Positions 1 to 7,220 of a stretch of DNA of 64,000 nucleotides are shown one piece after another. A model generated the notes under the pieces. That model was not told where the DNA came from. It did not search any database and saw nothing but the letters and a program-made list of their open reading frames with translations. The translations under genes were made by a program, and so were the position numbers. How positions within the stretch are numbered: position 1 is the first letter of the stretch; the number at the start of each line of letters is the position of its first letter. Source of the DNA: Solirubrobacter sp963848475 (GTDB taxonomy: Bacteria; Actinomycetota; Thermoleophilia; Solirubrobacterales; Solirubrobacteraceae); NCBI GenBank assembly GCA_963848475.1, contig CAWKDW010000004.1:186001-250000 (forward strand), in the 5' to 3' direction.

Positions 1-1
1 G

Positions 2-493
2 CGGCTGTATGGGGTGCGGTTGCCGCCGATCGAGGTGCCGACGGGGGAGGACGGGGCCGTTCGGATCACCTATGTGCCCGGGCGGCCGGTGGCGATCGAG
101 ACGCGGGCGCTGCGGGCGCGGGGGTTGCCGGTGGTGCTGACGCCGTACGTGCTTCCGGGTGGGTTGGGGGAGCACAAGTGGGTCGACCGGCGGCTGGTGG
201 AGGCGCTGTCGGCCGACGGGACGACGCCGCTGCTGCTCGACGCGGACGGCACGGTGCTCGAGGCGGCGTGGGCCGCGGTGCTGATCCGGCGCGACGGGAA
301 GCTCTACACGCCGCGTGAGGACGGGCGGATCCTGCCGAGCACGTCGCGGCCCGAGGCCGAGCAGGCCGACCTGCAGCTGCGCGACGGCGACGAGCTGCTG
401 CTCAGCTCGTCCCTGGCGGGCGTGGTGCCGGCCGTACTCGCGGCCACCAGCCCGGGACGGCTCGGCGATAGGCGTCGTACTCCGGGCCCGTAG
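2..493 (+). CDS. Fold-type IV PLP enzyme domain, aminodeoxychorismate lyase-like (3' end only)
   Basis: The reading frame is open from the window edge, so only the C-terminal part is present. The stretch GGLGEHKWVDRRLVEAL fits the region around the PLP-binding lysine of class IV aminotransferases and 4-amino-4-deoxychorismate lyases (PabC). It is followed by the family pattern LLLDADGTVLEAAWAAVLIRR and a TP..DGRILPST segment. In actinobacteria this domain is often fused behind PabB, making 4-aminobenzoate for folate. That fusion cannot be checked here. The last 90 bases overlap the convergent methyltransferase-like gene, so the true C-terminus may be near LLLSSSLAGVVPAVLA. A branched-chain or D-amino acid aminotransferase is the alternative. 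Confidence 0.7.
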   Translation, partial: RLYGVRLPPIEVPTGEDGAVRITYVPGRPVAIETRALRARGLPVVLTPYVLPGGLGEHKWVDRRLVEALSADGTTPLLLDADGTVLEAAWAAVLIRRDGKLYTPREDGRILPSTSRPEAEQADLQLRDGDELLLSSSLAGVVPAVLAATSPGRLGDRRRTPGP

Positions 494-909
494 CGCGCGC
501 TGAGCGTCGGCTCCTCATAGCCGCGCACGAACGCGACGAACAGGACCTGCAGACCGATCGCGTAGACGAGTAGGACCGGCCGGCCGAGCAGGAGCGCCTG
601 GCCGAGCACGCAGCTCACGACCGCGACGTACATCGGGTTGCGCACCCAGCGGTAGAGCCCGCCGACCACGAGGTGCTGCGTCGGCGCGACCGGGGCGGGC
701 GTGCCCAGGCCCTCGGCGACGAAGCGCGCGAAGGCCCGGATCAGCACGATCGCGCCCGCGAGCAGCAGCAGCGCGCCGAGCCAGCGCAGCGGCGGCCACA
801 CCGGCTCGGCGTCCCAGCCGGTCAGCCACCACGGGATCACGCCGGCGACCACACCCGGGGCGAGGGCGAAGAACGCGGAACTGCCGGCGGCGGCGGTGGC
901 GAAGCGCAT
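402..909 (-). CDS. Isoprenylcysteine carboxyl methyltransferase-like membrane protein (frameshifted)
   Basis: An integral membrane methyltransferase of the ICMT/PEMT-like family. Predicted membrane segments lie near residues 10-28, 42-60 and 95-130. The family signature GGLYRWVRNPMYVAV sits in the middle, followed by RGYEEPTLSARYG. After ARYG the frame turns into an unlikely sequence. Removing one C from the GGGCCC run at 484-489 restores the expected family ending PEYDAYRRAVPGWWPRV and a stop at 402. The unshifted frame ends near 304. The substrate in bacteria is unknown. The start ATG at 909 lies four bases after the stop of a possible small ORF on the same strand. The broken end overlaps the convergent PLP-enzyme gene. 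Confidence 0.75.
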
Positions 910-914
910 CTGCC

Positions 915-1091
915 CTAGGCAGTCTCGAGAAAGCCCGTGACGTTACGCAGGCGCCCGTCGCCGTCGACGGCGACGACGCGCTCTACGCCCTGCACGAGGA
1001 ACGCAAGGCCTACCCCGGCGAGCAGGGAGAACCCGCACGGCGAGCCGTCTTCGTCCCGCTGCGGATGCCCGCGGACCCGCGCCAGCGCCAC
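915..1091 (-). CDS. Possible small ORF between the ArsR and methyltransferase genes
   Basis: A weakly supported 58-codon frame starting at a GTG. It ends VERVVAVDGDGRLRNVTGF and stops four bases before the ATG of the methyltransferase-like gene, which suggests translational coupling. The ending faintly resembles the last strand of a CBS domain. About 86 percent of codons in this frame end in G or C, but the complementary frame on the plus strand is equally biased, so strand cannot be decided by composition. The frame is open further upstream to the ArsR stop, so this could be the tail of a decayed longer gene. No function is proposed. Confidence 0.25.
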   Translation of the reverse strand: MALARVRGHPQRDEDGSPCGFSLLAGVGLAFLVQGVERVVAVDGDGRLRNVTGFLETA

Positions 1092-1147
1092 CGCCGCGTC
1101 GACGTCGTCCGAACTGGCGACACGGGACGCGTCGCGGCGATCCGCGC

Positions 1148-1450
1148 CTACGAAGCGTCGAGGTGACGCTCGAGCAGGTCGAGCCGGTCGGCCCAGTAGC
1201 GCCGATACGGCGCGAGCCAGCGATCGACCTCGGCCAGCGGCGCCGGATCGAGGCCGTACCAGCGCCGCTGCGCGTCGACGCGGACGCGCACGAGCCCCGC
1301 CTCGCGCAGCACCCGCAGGTGCTTGGAGACGCCGGGCTGGCTGAGCCCGAGCTCGGAGACCAGCTCGCTGACCGAGTGCTCGCGCTCGCGCAGCAGGTCG
1401 AGGATCCGGCGCCGGCTGGCGTCGGTCAGCACATCGAAGACGGCGGGCAC
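1148..1450 (-). CDS. ArsR-family winged-helix transcriptional regulator
   Basis: About 100 residues, the usual size for ArsR/SmtB regulators. The N-terminus has VFDVLTDASRRRILDLL, then the helix-turn-helix VSELVSELGLSQPGVSKHLRVLREAGLV and the wing RVRVDAQRRWYGLDP. The tail DRWLAPYRRYWADRLDLLERHL is typical of the ArsR subgroup that lacks the metal-binding cysteines, so a metal sensor is unlikely. The start is the GTG at 1450; no ATG is in frame. It lies 17 bases downstream of the NADH dehydrogenase stop on the same strand, so the two are probably co-transcribed. It may regulate its own unit. Confidence 0.88.
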   Translation of the reverse strand: MPAVFDVLTDASRRRILDLLREREHSVSELVSELGLSQPGVSKHLRVLREAGLVRVRVDAQRRWYGLDPAPLAEVDRWLAPYRRYWADRLDLLERHLDAS

Positions 1451-1467
1451 GAGCGCCAGTATGACCG

Positions 1468-2745
1468 CTAGGGCATATTCTGCTCGCCGGTGATCAGCCG
1501 CGTCCCGCGCCCATGCGTCGCGAAGCTGAACCACCAGCGGATGCCCACCAGCAGCCGGTTCTGGAAGCCGACGAGGTAGAAGAGGTGGATCGTGAGCCAG
1601 AGCGCCCAGGCCACGAAGCCGCTGACGCGGATCCGGGGCGGCAACTCGGCCACGGCCCGCAGCCGGCCGATCGTCGCCAGGTTGCCCTTGTCCTTGTAGT
1701 GGAACGGGCCGATCTCCTTCGAGCGCAGCCGCGAGCGGACGAGCTTGGCCGCGTAGCGCCCCATCTGCATCGCCACCGGCGCCACGCCCGGCAGCGGGTC
1801 GGCCCCGCGGACCTGGACCATGTCGCCGATCGCGAGCACCTCCGGATGCCCGGGCAGCGAGAGATCCGGCTCCACCAGCAGCCGGCCCACGCGGTCGGTC
1901 TCGGCGCCTGAGGCCTCGGCCAGAGTGCCGGCGACGCCGGACGCGAGCACGCCCGCGGCCCAGATGATCGTCCCGGCGCGAACGCGCTGGGACTCGCCGC
2001 CGGTCACCTGCATGTCGACGCCGTCGGCGTCGAGCCCGGTGACCATGTGGTCGAGCATCGGCGTCACGCCCAGGCTCAAAAGCGCCTTCTCGGCCCGCTC
2101 GGACAGCTTCGGCGGGAACGCCGCCAGCACACGATCGCCGGCCTCGACGAGCAGCACCCGCGTGGTCGACGTGTCGGCGACGCGGTAGTCCTTGCGCGTG
2201 TCCCGCGCGATCTCGGCGATCTGGCCCGCCATCTCGACGCCGGTCGGGCCGGCGCCGACGACCACGAACGTCAGCAGCCGCGCTCGCGCCTCCTCGTCCT
2301 GCGTCACCTCCGCGGCCTCGAACGCCCGCAGGATCTGCGCGCGGATGTGCAGCGCGCCCTCGAGGGACTTGAGCTCGGCGGCGTGCTCCTGCCATTCGGG
2401 GTTGCCGAAGTAGTTGTACTTCGAGCCGCCGCCGACGATCAGCGTGTCGTAGCCGATCGTCTCCTCGCCGGCCGCCGTGCGCAACGCCACCGTGCGGCCT
2501 TCGAGATCGAATCCGGTCGCCTCCGCGAGCATCACGCGCACGTGCTCGTCGCCGTGGAAGATCGCCCGCAGCGGGTAGCAGACCTCGCCCGCGGCCAGGG
2601 CGCCGGTCGCGACCTGGTAGGCGAGCGGCTGGAACAGATGGAAGTTCCGGCGATCGACGAGCGTGACCTCGACGTCGGCGTTCTTGAGGTGCTTGGCGGC
2701 CTGAAGGCCGCCGAAGCCCCCGCCCACGATGACGACCCGATGCAT
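1468..2745 (-). CDS. ndh: Type II NADH:quinone oxidoreductase (NDH-2) or close flavoprotein relative
   Basis: A 425-aa FAD-dependent pyridine nucleotide-disulfide oxidoreductase family protein. The N-terminal dinucleotide fold VVIVGGGFGGLQAAKHL binds FAD, and a second fold, VVVGAGPTGVEMAGQIAEIA near residue 165, binds NADH. The segment HLFQPLAYQVATGALAAGEVCYPLR is characteristic of NDH-2. FAD-contacting AIGDMVQV lies near residue 310, followed by PVAMQMGRYAAK. The C-terminal ALWLTIHLFYLVGFQNRL and the following basic, aromatic residues match the membrane-anchoring tail of NDH-2. It would transfer electrons from NADH to quinone at the inner membrane face without pumping protons. The length is normal for the family. 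The ArsR gene follows in the same direction. Confidence 0.9.
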   Translation of the reverse strand: MHRVVIVGGGFGGLQAAKHLKNADVEVTLVDRRNFHLFQPLAYQVATGALAAGEVCYPLRAIFHGDEHVRVMLAEATGFDLEGRTVALRTAAGEETIGYDTLIVGGGSKYNYFGNPEWQEHAAELKSLEGALHIRAQILRAFEAAEVTQDEEARARLLTFVVVGAGPTGVEMAGQIAEIARDTRKDYRVADTSTTRVLLVEAGDRVLAAFPPKLSERAEKALLSLGVTPMLDHMVTGLDADGVDMQVTGGESQRVRAGTIIWAAGVLASGVAGTLAEASGAETDRVGRLLVEPDLSLPGHPEVLAIGDMVQVRGADPLPGVAPVAMQMGRYAAKLVRSRLRSKEIGPFHYKDKGNLATIGRLRAVAELPPRIRVSGFVAWALWLTIHLFYLVGFQNRLLVGIRWWFSFATHGRGTRLITGEQNMP

Positions 2746-2764
2746 GCCCTGCAGACTAGGCGGC

Positions 2765-3766
2765 CTAGCGAATGGACCGCTCGCTCAGCTCCAACGCCTG
2801 CGCCGCGTTGGAGCGCGTGACGAAGTTCGGGCCGGTGGCCACGATGTCGTGCCGCGACGGCAGGATCCCGTAGCGCGCGTGCAGCGCCAGCATCTCGATC
2901 GGCAGATAGCCCTGCAGGTAGGCCTGCTGGTCGACCGCGAAGCCGATCTCGCCGCGCTGGACGGCCTTGAGCACGTCCGGCCCGAGATCGAACGTGCCGA
3001 TCTCGATCCCCAGGCCGGCGAGCCCCTCGGCCGCCGCGAGCCCGCCGACGGAGTTGGTCGCCAGCACGCCGTCGGCGTCATCGGCGGCCACGGCCGACGC
3101 GATCAGGCTCGGGGTCCGCGGATCGTCGTCGATGATGTGCAGCACCCGTGAGTGCCCGCCGACCTCGCGCATCGCCTTCGCGACCCCGCGGCAGCGGGCG
3201 TCGACGCCGGCGTTGTCGGTCTCGTGGTTGAGGCAGATCGCCCGGCGTACGCCGGCGTCGACGAGCCGCCGCCCGGCCTCGAGACCCGCACGGTCCTCGA
3301 CCTGCCCGACGTGCACGAGCACGCCGAGTCGCTGGAAGACGTCGCTGCCGGAATTGATCGAGATGACCGGGATCCCGGCCTTGACCGCGCGGCGGATCGC
3401 CGGCGCGAGGCCCGATGAGGGAATCGAGACGACGAGCCCGTCGGGTTTGGTCGCGACGGCCTGGTCGATCAGCTCGCTCATCCGCTCGACGCTGAAGACG
3501 TCGGGCGACTGGTAGTCGACCAGCACGTCGAGCCGGCGCGCGGCGGAGTCGACGCCGTTGCGGATGATCCCCCAGAACTTGCTCGACGCCGGCCCGTGCG
3601 TGACGACGGCGATCCGCACCGCGCCGTCGGGAACGGGCGCGCCGTTCACCGGCTCAGCGGCGGCTGTGGCGCCCGTGACCTCGACGACCGGCTCGCGCAC
3701 GTCCTGCGTGCTGCCGCACCCGGCCACGACGACCATCACCATCAGCAGGAACGCGAGCCATCTCAT
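2765..3766 (-). CDS. Lipoprotein sugar-binding protein (periplasmic-binding-protein fold)
   Basis: A 333-aa secreted lipoprotein with lipobox VAGC and lipidated Cys at residue 17. The mature part fits the LacI/ribose-binding type I periplasmic-binding-protein family: IAVVTHGPASSKFWGIIRNGVDSAARRLDV, SELIDQAVATKPDGLVVSIPS and AVKAGIPVISINSGSDV. The C-terminal lobe has a DVLKAVQRGEIGFAVDQQAYLQGYLPIEML pattern typical of sugar ABC receptors. No permease or ATPase gene is adjacent. Its ATG overlaps the stop of the sensor kinase gene by four bases, so it may act as an extracytoplasmic ligand sensor for that kinase rather than in uptake. That role is inferred from context only. Confidence 0.87.
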   Translation of the reverse strand: MRWLAFLLMVMVVVAGCGSTQDVREPVVEVTGATAAAEPVNGAPVPDGAVRIAVVTHGPASSKFWGIIRNGVDSAARRLDVLVDYQSPDVFSVERMSELIDQAVATKPDGLVVSIPSSGLAPAIRRAVKAGIPVISINSGSDVFQRLGVLVHVGQVEDRAGLEAGRRLVDAGVRRAICLNHETDNAGVDARCRGVAKAMREVGGHSRVLHIIDDDPRTPSLIASAVAADDADGVLATNSVGGLAAAEGLAGLGIEIGTFDLGPDVLKAVQRGEIGFAVDQQAYLQGYLPIEMLALHARYGILPSRHDIVATGPNFVTRSNAAQALELSERSIR

Positions 3767-5304
3767 ACCGGCACCGGGATTCTCGCTCGCACGATCGTGC
3801 CTCCGCCCACCGGGCTGTCGATCTCCAGCGTCCCGCCGACCGCCGCGACGCGATCGTCGAGGCCGCGCAGCCCGGTTCCGGCCGACGGGTCGACGCCGCC
3901 GACGCCGTCGTCGACGACCTCGACCACCAGTTCCTCACCCGCGTGCCGCAGCTTCACCTGCGCACACGTGGCCTCCGCGTAGCGGGCGACGTTCGTCAGC
4001 GCCTCGGCGACGAGGAAATAGGCCGCCGCCTCCACCGGTGCCGGGAGGCGCTCGGTCACCTCGACGTCGGTCTCGATCGGGATCGAGCCCCGGTCCGCGA
4101 GCGAGTTGATCGCCGGCGTCAGCCCGCGGTCGGTGAGGATCGCGGGATGGATGCCGCGGGCCAGCTCGCGCAGCTCCGCCAGCGCCGTGGCGAGCCGCGC
4201 CGAGAGGTCGTCGATCGCCGGGTCCTTGAGCCGCGTCTTGAGCATCCGCAGGTCGAGCGCGAGCGCGACCAGTTGCTGCTGCGCGCCGTCGTGGAGGTCG
4301 CGCTCGATCCGGCGCCGCGCCGCGTCGCCGGCCTGGATGATCCGCAGCCGCGACAGTCGCAGCTCCTCGACGCGCGCCTGCAGATCGGCCTTCAGGCGCT
4401 CGTTGTCCAACGCCAAGGACGAAGCGGCGGCCGCGGCCATCACCAGCTCGGGGCTGGTGTCCAGCGCCGCGTCGTGGACGATCGCGGCGACGCGCCGGCC
4501 GTCGCGGTCGACGGCCGTCCACGCGCGTCCCGAGCCCGGCTCCGGCAGCACGACGCGGCGGCCGAACTCGTCCACGAAGCGCTCGCGATCGGGCAGCCAG
4601 TAGGCGACCGACACGGTGCGGTCGCCGAGGCTCTCGGCCAGCATCTCGCGCACCGGCCCGCCCGGCGGCATCCGCGGCGTCAGCAGCGCGTGCGAGCTCA
4701 CGCAGAGGATGCGATAGAGCGCCTCGAGCGTGGCCAGGGCGAGCACCGCGGCCGGCAGCGCGAACGCGCAGAGAAGAAGCCCGACGCCCGGTTCGAGCTG
4801 CCACGGCCCGACGTAGTCGACCTCGGCGGAGCCGGCGAGCGCGCCGATCCCGAGCTGCAGGCACAGCGCGAGGATGAACACCGGCGCCAGCGCGACCAGC
4901 AGCAGCGCGGCGAACAGCAGCGGCCGCAACATCAGGTGTGTGGCCGTGCGCCAGAGCGAGCGGTCAGACAGCAGGTACAGCGAGCGCCGGAACGCGCCGC
5001 CCGTCCCGCGCACGCGGTTGGGCGAGCGTAGCGGTGACGAGCCCCCCGGGCGAGGCAGTGGCGGCACCTGGGTTCCGAGCCAGCGGTTGGCGGCGCGCCG
5101 ATCGAGGCGTTCGAGCGCACGGCAGAAGTCCGCGGCGGCGACGAGCACGGGGAGCCCGATCCCGACCACGCTGAGCGCGGCGCCCAGGATCAGCGCGGCC
5201 ACCGCCGGGAGCGCCAGCAGCGTGATCGGCAGCGTCACGAAGAGGTAGGCGACGGCGTGTCCCGCGCGGCTGAAGCGGCCGTCGAGCTCGAACGTCGCGA
5301 TCAC
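3763..5304 (-). CDS. Membrane sensor histidine kinase (HisKA_3 / NarL-type)
   Basis: A 513-aa protein starting at a GTG that overlaps the preceding TGA (GTGA). The N-terminal half has several hydrophobic segments, including FVTLPITLLALPAVAALIL and LFAALLLVALAPVFILAL, resembling the 'putative sensor' domain common in actinobacterial kinases. A GAF-like linker follows. The dimerisation box RRRIERDLHDGAQQQLVALAL contains the phospho-acceptor His. The ATPase domain has EALTNVARYAEA (N box) and VVDDGVGGVDPSAGTGLRGLDDRV (G boxes). NarL/LuxR-type response regulators are the usual partners, but none is encoded nearby. It is flanked by the DUF4097-like and lipoprotein genes in one overlapping operon. 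Confidence 0.88.
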   Translation of the reverse strand: MIATFELDGRFSRAGHAVAYLFVTLPITLLALPAVAALILGAALSVVGIGLPVLVAAADFCRALERLDRRAANRWLGTQVPPLPRPGGSSPLRSPNRVRGTGGAFRRSLYLLSDRSLWRTATHLMLRPLLFAALLLVALAPVFILALCLQLGIGALAGSAEVDYVGPWQLEPGVGLLLCAFALPAAVLALATLEALYRILCVSSHALLTPRMPPGGPVREMLAESLGDRTVSVAYWLPDRERFVDEFGRRVVLPEPGSGRAWTAVDRDGRRVAAIVHDAALDTSPELVMAAAAASSLALDNERLKADLQARVEELRLSRLRIIQAGDAARRRIERDLHDGAQQQLVALALDLRMLKTRLKDPAIDDLSARLATALAELRELARGIHPAILTDRGLTPAINSLADRGSIPIETDVEVTERLPAPVEAAAYFLVAEALTNVARYAEATCAQVKLRHAGEELVVEVVDDGVGGVDPSAGTGLRGLDDRVAAVGGTLEIDSPVGGGTIVRARIPVPV

Positions 5305-6014
5305 GAGCGGCCCTGTACGTCGATGTCGCCCGAGCCGCTGAGCACCTGGATCGAGTAGGGCGCGTCGTCGCGCGCCGTGATCCCGCGGACGTTGGCCTTG
5401 CCGGAGTTCGTCTCGGCATCGATGTCGTAGCGCCCGGCGGGGAGCACCGCGCGGATGGAGCCCGAGCTCGAGCGCATCGAGAGCTGCGGCGGAGCGCACG
5501 ACGCGTCGAGCGCGATGTCCCCGGCGCCCGCGCGAGCGTCGAGCGAGTTGCCGCAGTAGCCGGAGATGTCGATCCGGCCGGCGTCGGTCGCGACCTTCGC
5601 CGTACCGCGGTAGCCGCGCAGCGACACGTCGCCGTCGGTCGTGCGGATGTCGACCGCGATGTTGTCGGGCACGACGACGCGGTAGTCGACCGTACACGGC
5701 GCGAGCAGCGAGGTCGGGCAGCGCGAGTGGATACCGAAGACCCCGGCCTTGACGCTCTGCTGCGTGACCGCCTTGCGGCCGAACGAGTAGTGCTCGGTCC
5801 GGCGCACGGACACGGCGTCGCCGCCACCGCCGCCGACGATCACGATGTCGCCGGCGCCGAGATCGAAGACGAGGCCCTCGACCGCGCCGGTCACGGGGTA
5901 GGAGGCGCGCACCTGGCGCTCGGAGGCCAGCCCGGCGATCACGAGCGCGACCAGTCCACCCACCACCAGGAGGGCCGAGATCGCGACCACACGGCCCCAC
6001 GGCGACAAGACCAT
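5301..6014 (-). CDS. DUF4097-like beta-helical surface protein with membrane anchor
   Basis: About 237 residues from the ATG at 6014. One N-terminal membrane helix (VVAISALLVVGGLVALVIAG) is followed by an extracytoplasmic domain. Short repeated strands such as VDIRTTDGDVSLRGYRG, AKVATDAGRIDISGY and SMRSSSGSIRAVLPAG resemble the DUF4097 putative adhesin fold. Such proteins are often encoded beside two-component systems in actinobacteria and firmicutes. Three cysteines in the ectodomain may form disulfides. The last codons overlap the kinase start by four bases, so translation is coupled. It may shape the signal reaching the kinase; this is inferred from position. Confidence 0.7.
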   Translation of the reverse strand: MVLSPWGRVVAISALLVVGGLVALVIAGLASERQVRASYPVTGAVEGLVFDLGAGDIVIVGGGGGDAVSVRRTEHYSFGRKAVTQQSVKAGVFGIHSRCPTSLLAPCTVDYRVVVPDNIAVDIRTTDGDVSLRGYRGTAKVATDAGRIDISGYCGNSLDARAGAGDIALDASCAPPQLSMRSSSGSIRAVLPAGRYDIDAETNSGKANVRGITARDDAPYSIQVLSGSGDIDVQGRS

Positions 6015-6030
6015 CGCCGCAACCCTATAT

Positions 6031-6058
6031 CCGGCCCTGGCTGTCACACCAGGGCCGG
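6031..6058 (-). terminator. Stem-loop terminator after the 6071-6397 gene
   Basis: A perfect 10-bp inverted repeat, CCGGCCCTGG at 6031-6040 and CCAGGGCCGG at 6049-6058, with an 8-base loop. It lies just beyond the stop of the minus-strand gene ending at 6071 and before the start of the DUF4097-like gene. There is no long T tract, as is common in high-GC actinobacteria. Confidence 0.65.
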
Positions 6059-6070
6059 AGTTGGGCTTGG

Positions 6071-6397
6071 TCAGGCGAAGCGGACGCGTGCGCGGCCGCG
6101 GCCGAGCGAGTGGCGGCGCACGTCGCGGCGCAGCTGGCGCCCGCGCCGCGCGAGCATCAGCACCGCGTCGGCGGAGGGACGCATCGGGTCGGCGACGTGA
6201 TGGCCGTCCTCGAGCGAGAACGCCGCCCACAGCTCGCCGCCGACCTCGGCGAGCAGGACGTCGCCGCGCGGCGCGCGGCTGGAGTCGAGCGAGGCCAGCC
6301 GCGCGAGCGCGGCGGCGTCGGCGTGATCGGCCTGACGGATCCGCAGCGGGGCGGGGTTCCCGGGGATCTGCTTGCGCTGTGTGAGCTGGTTGAACAT
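6071..6397 (-). CDS. Small conserved actinobacterial hypothetical protein
   Basis: A 108-aa protein starting at ATG 6397 (MFNQLTQRKQ). The core IRQADHADAAALARLASLDS is followed by LLAEVGGELWAAFSLEDGHHVADPMRPSADAVLMLARRGRQL. I recognise this as a widespread small actinobacterial protein of unknown function. It resembles a fragment of a GNAT fold (receptor for substrate and first strands) without the acetyl-CoA loop. No signal peptide or membrane segment is seen. The C-terminus is very basic (RRDVRRHSLGRGRARVRF). A terminator hairpin follows the stop, so it is a single-gene unit. Confidence 0.65.
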   Translation of the reverse strand: MFNQLTQRKQIPGNPAPLRIRQADHADAAALARLASLDSSRAPRGDVLLAEVGGELWAAFSLEDGHHVADPMRPSADAVLMLARRGRQLRRDVRRHSLGRGRARVRFA

Positions 6398-6480
6398 GCC
6401 TTCATGATCGCTCTGAGACACCCCCCTCACATCAGGCGGATGGTGCGATCTGCGGCCCCTTACCCCTTACGATCCGGCGC

Positions 6481-7206
6481 ATGATTGCTGTGGTCACAGG
6501 AGCCGGCTCAGGCATCGGACGGGCGGCGGCCCAGGCACTGCTCGAAGACGGCTGGAGCGTGGTCGCCGCGGGGCGCCGGGAGGCCCCGCTGCAGGAGACG
6601 ATCGGCGGCGCGGATGGGCTCGCCATGCCCACCGATGTCACCGATCCGGCGTCGGTCGAAGCGCTCTTCGCGGCCACGCTGCAGCGCTACGGGCGCGTCG
6701 ACCTGCTGTTCAACAACGCCGGTCGCGGGCTGTCGGTGCCGATCGCCGAGATCGACTACGACGACTGGAAGCAGGTCGTGGACACGAATCTGACCGGCTC
6801 GTTCCTGTGCGCCCAGGCGGCCTTCCGGGCGATGGCCGCGCAAGACCCGCGGGGCGGGCGGATCATCAACAACGGCTCGCTCTCCGCCTACGTCCCGCGC
6901 CCGTACGCGATCGCCTACAACGCGACCAAGCACGCCGTCACGGGTCTCACCAAGTCGCTGTCACTCGAAGGCCGCGCGTACGACATCGCGTGCGGGCAGA
7001 TCGACATCGGCAACGCGTCGACGGAGATGACCCAGCGGATGAGCGGCGGCGTGCCCCAGGCCGACGGGTCGATGGCCGCCGAGCCGACCATGGACGTCGC
7101 CCACGTCGGGCGCTCCGTCGCGCACATGGCGTCGCTGCCGCTGGACGCCAACGTGCAGTACATGACGGTGATGGCGACGAAAATGCCCTTTATCGGCCGC
7201 GGCTGA
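6481..7206 (+). CDS. Short-chain dehydrogenase/reductase (SDR)
   Basis: A 241-aa classical SDR. The NAD(P)-binding motif TGAGSGIG is at residues 6-13, NNAG at 78-81, and the catalytic residues fit Ser133/135, Tyr146 and Lys150 (YNATK). The region after the first strand (AAGRREAP) suggests NADP preference because of the arginines. The C-terminus VQYMTVMATKMPFIGRG is common in soil-bacterial SDRs acting on small alcohols or ketones. The substrate is not predictable. The stop is 14 bases before the LuxR-type regulator on the same strand, so both may share a transcript. Confidence 0.9.
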   Translation: MIAVVTGAGSGIGRAAAQALLEDGWSVVAAGRREAPLQETIGGADGLAMPTDVTDPASVEALFAATLQRYGRVDLLFNNAGRGLSVPIAEIDYDDWKQVVDTNLTGSFLCAQAAFRAMAAQDPRGGRIINNGSLSAYVPRPYAIAYNATKHAVTGLTKSLSLEGRAYDIACGQIDIGNASTEMTQRMSGGVPQADGSMAAEPTMDVAHVGRSVAHMASLPLDANVQYMTVMATKMPFIGRG

Positions 7207-7220
7207 AGATAATCGGACCG

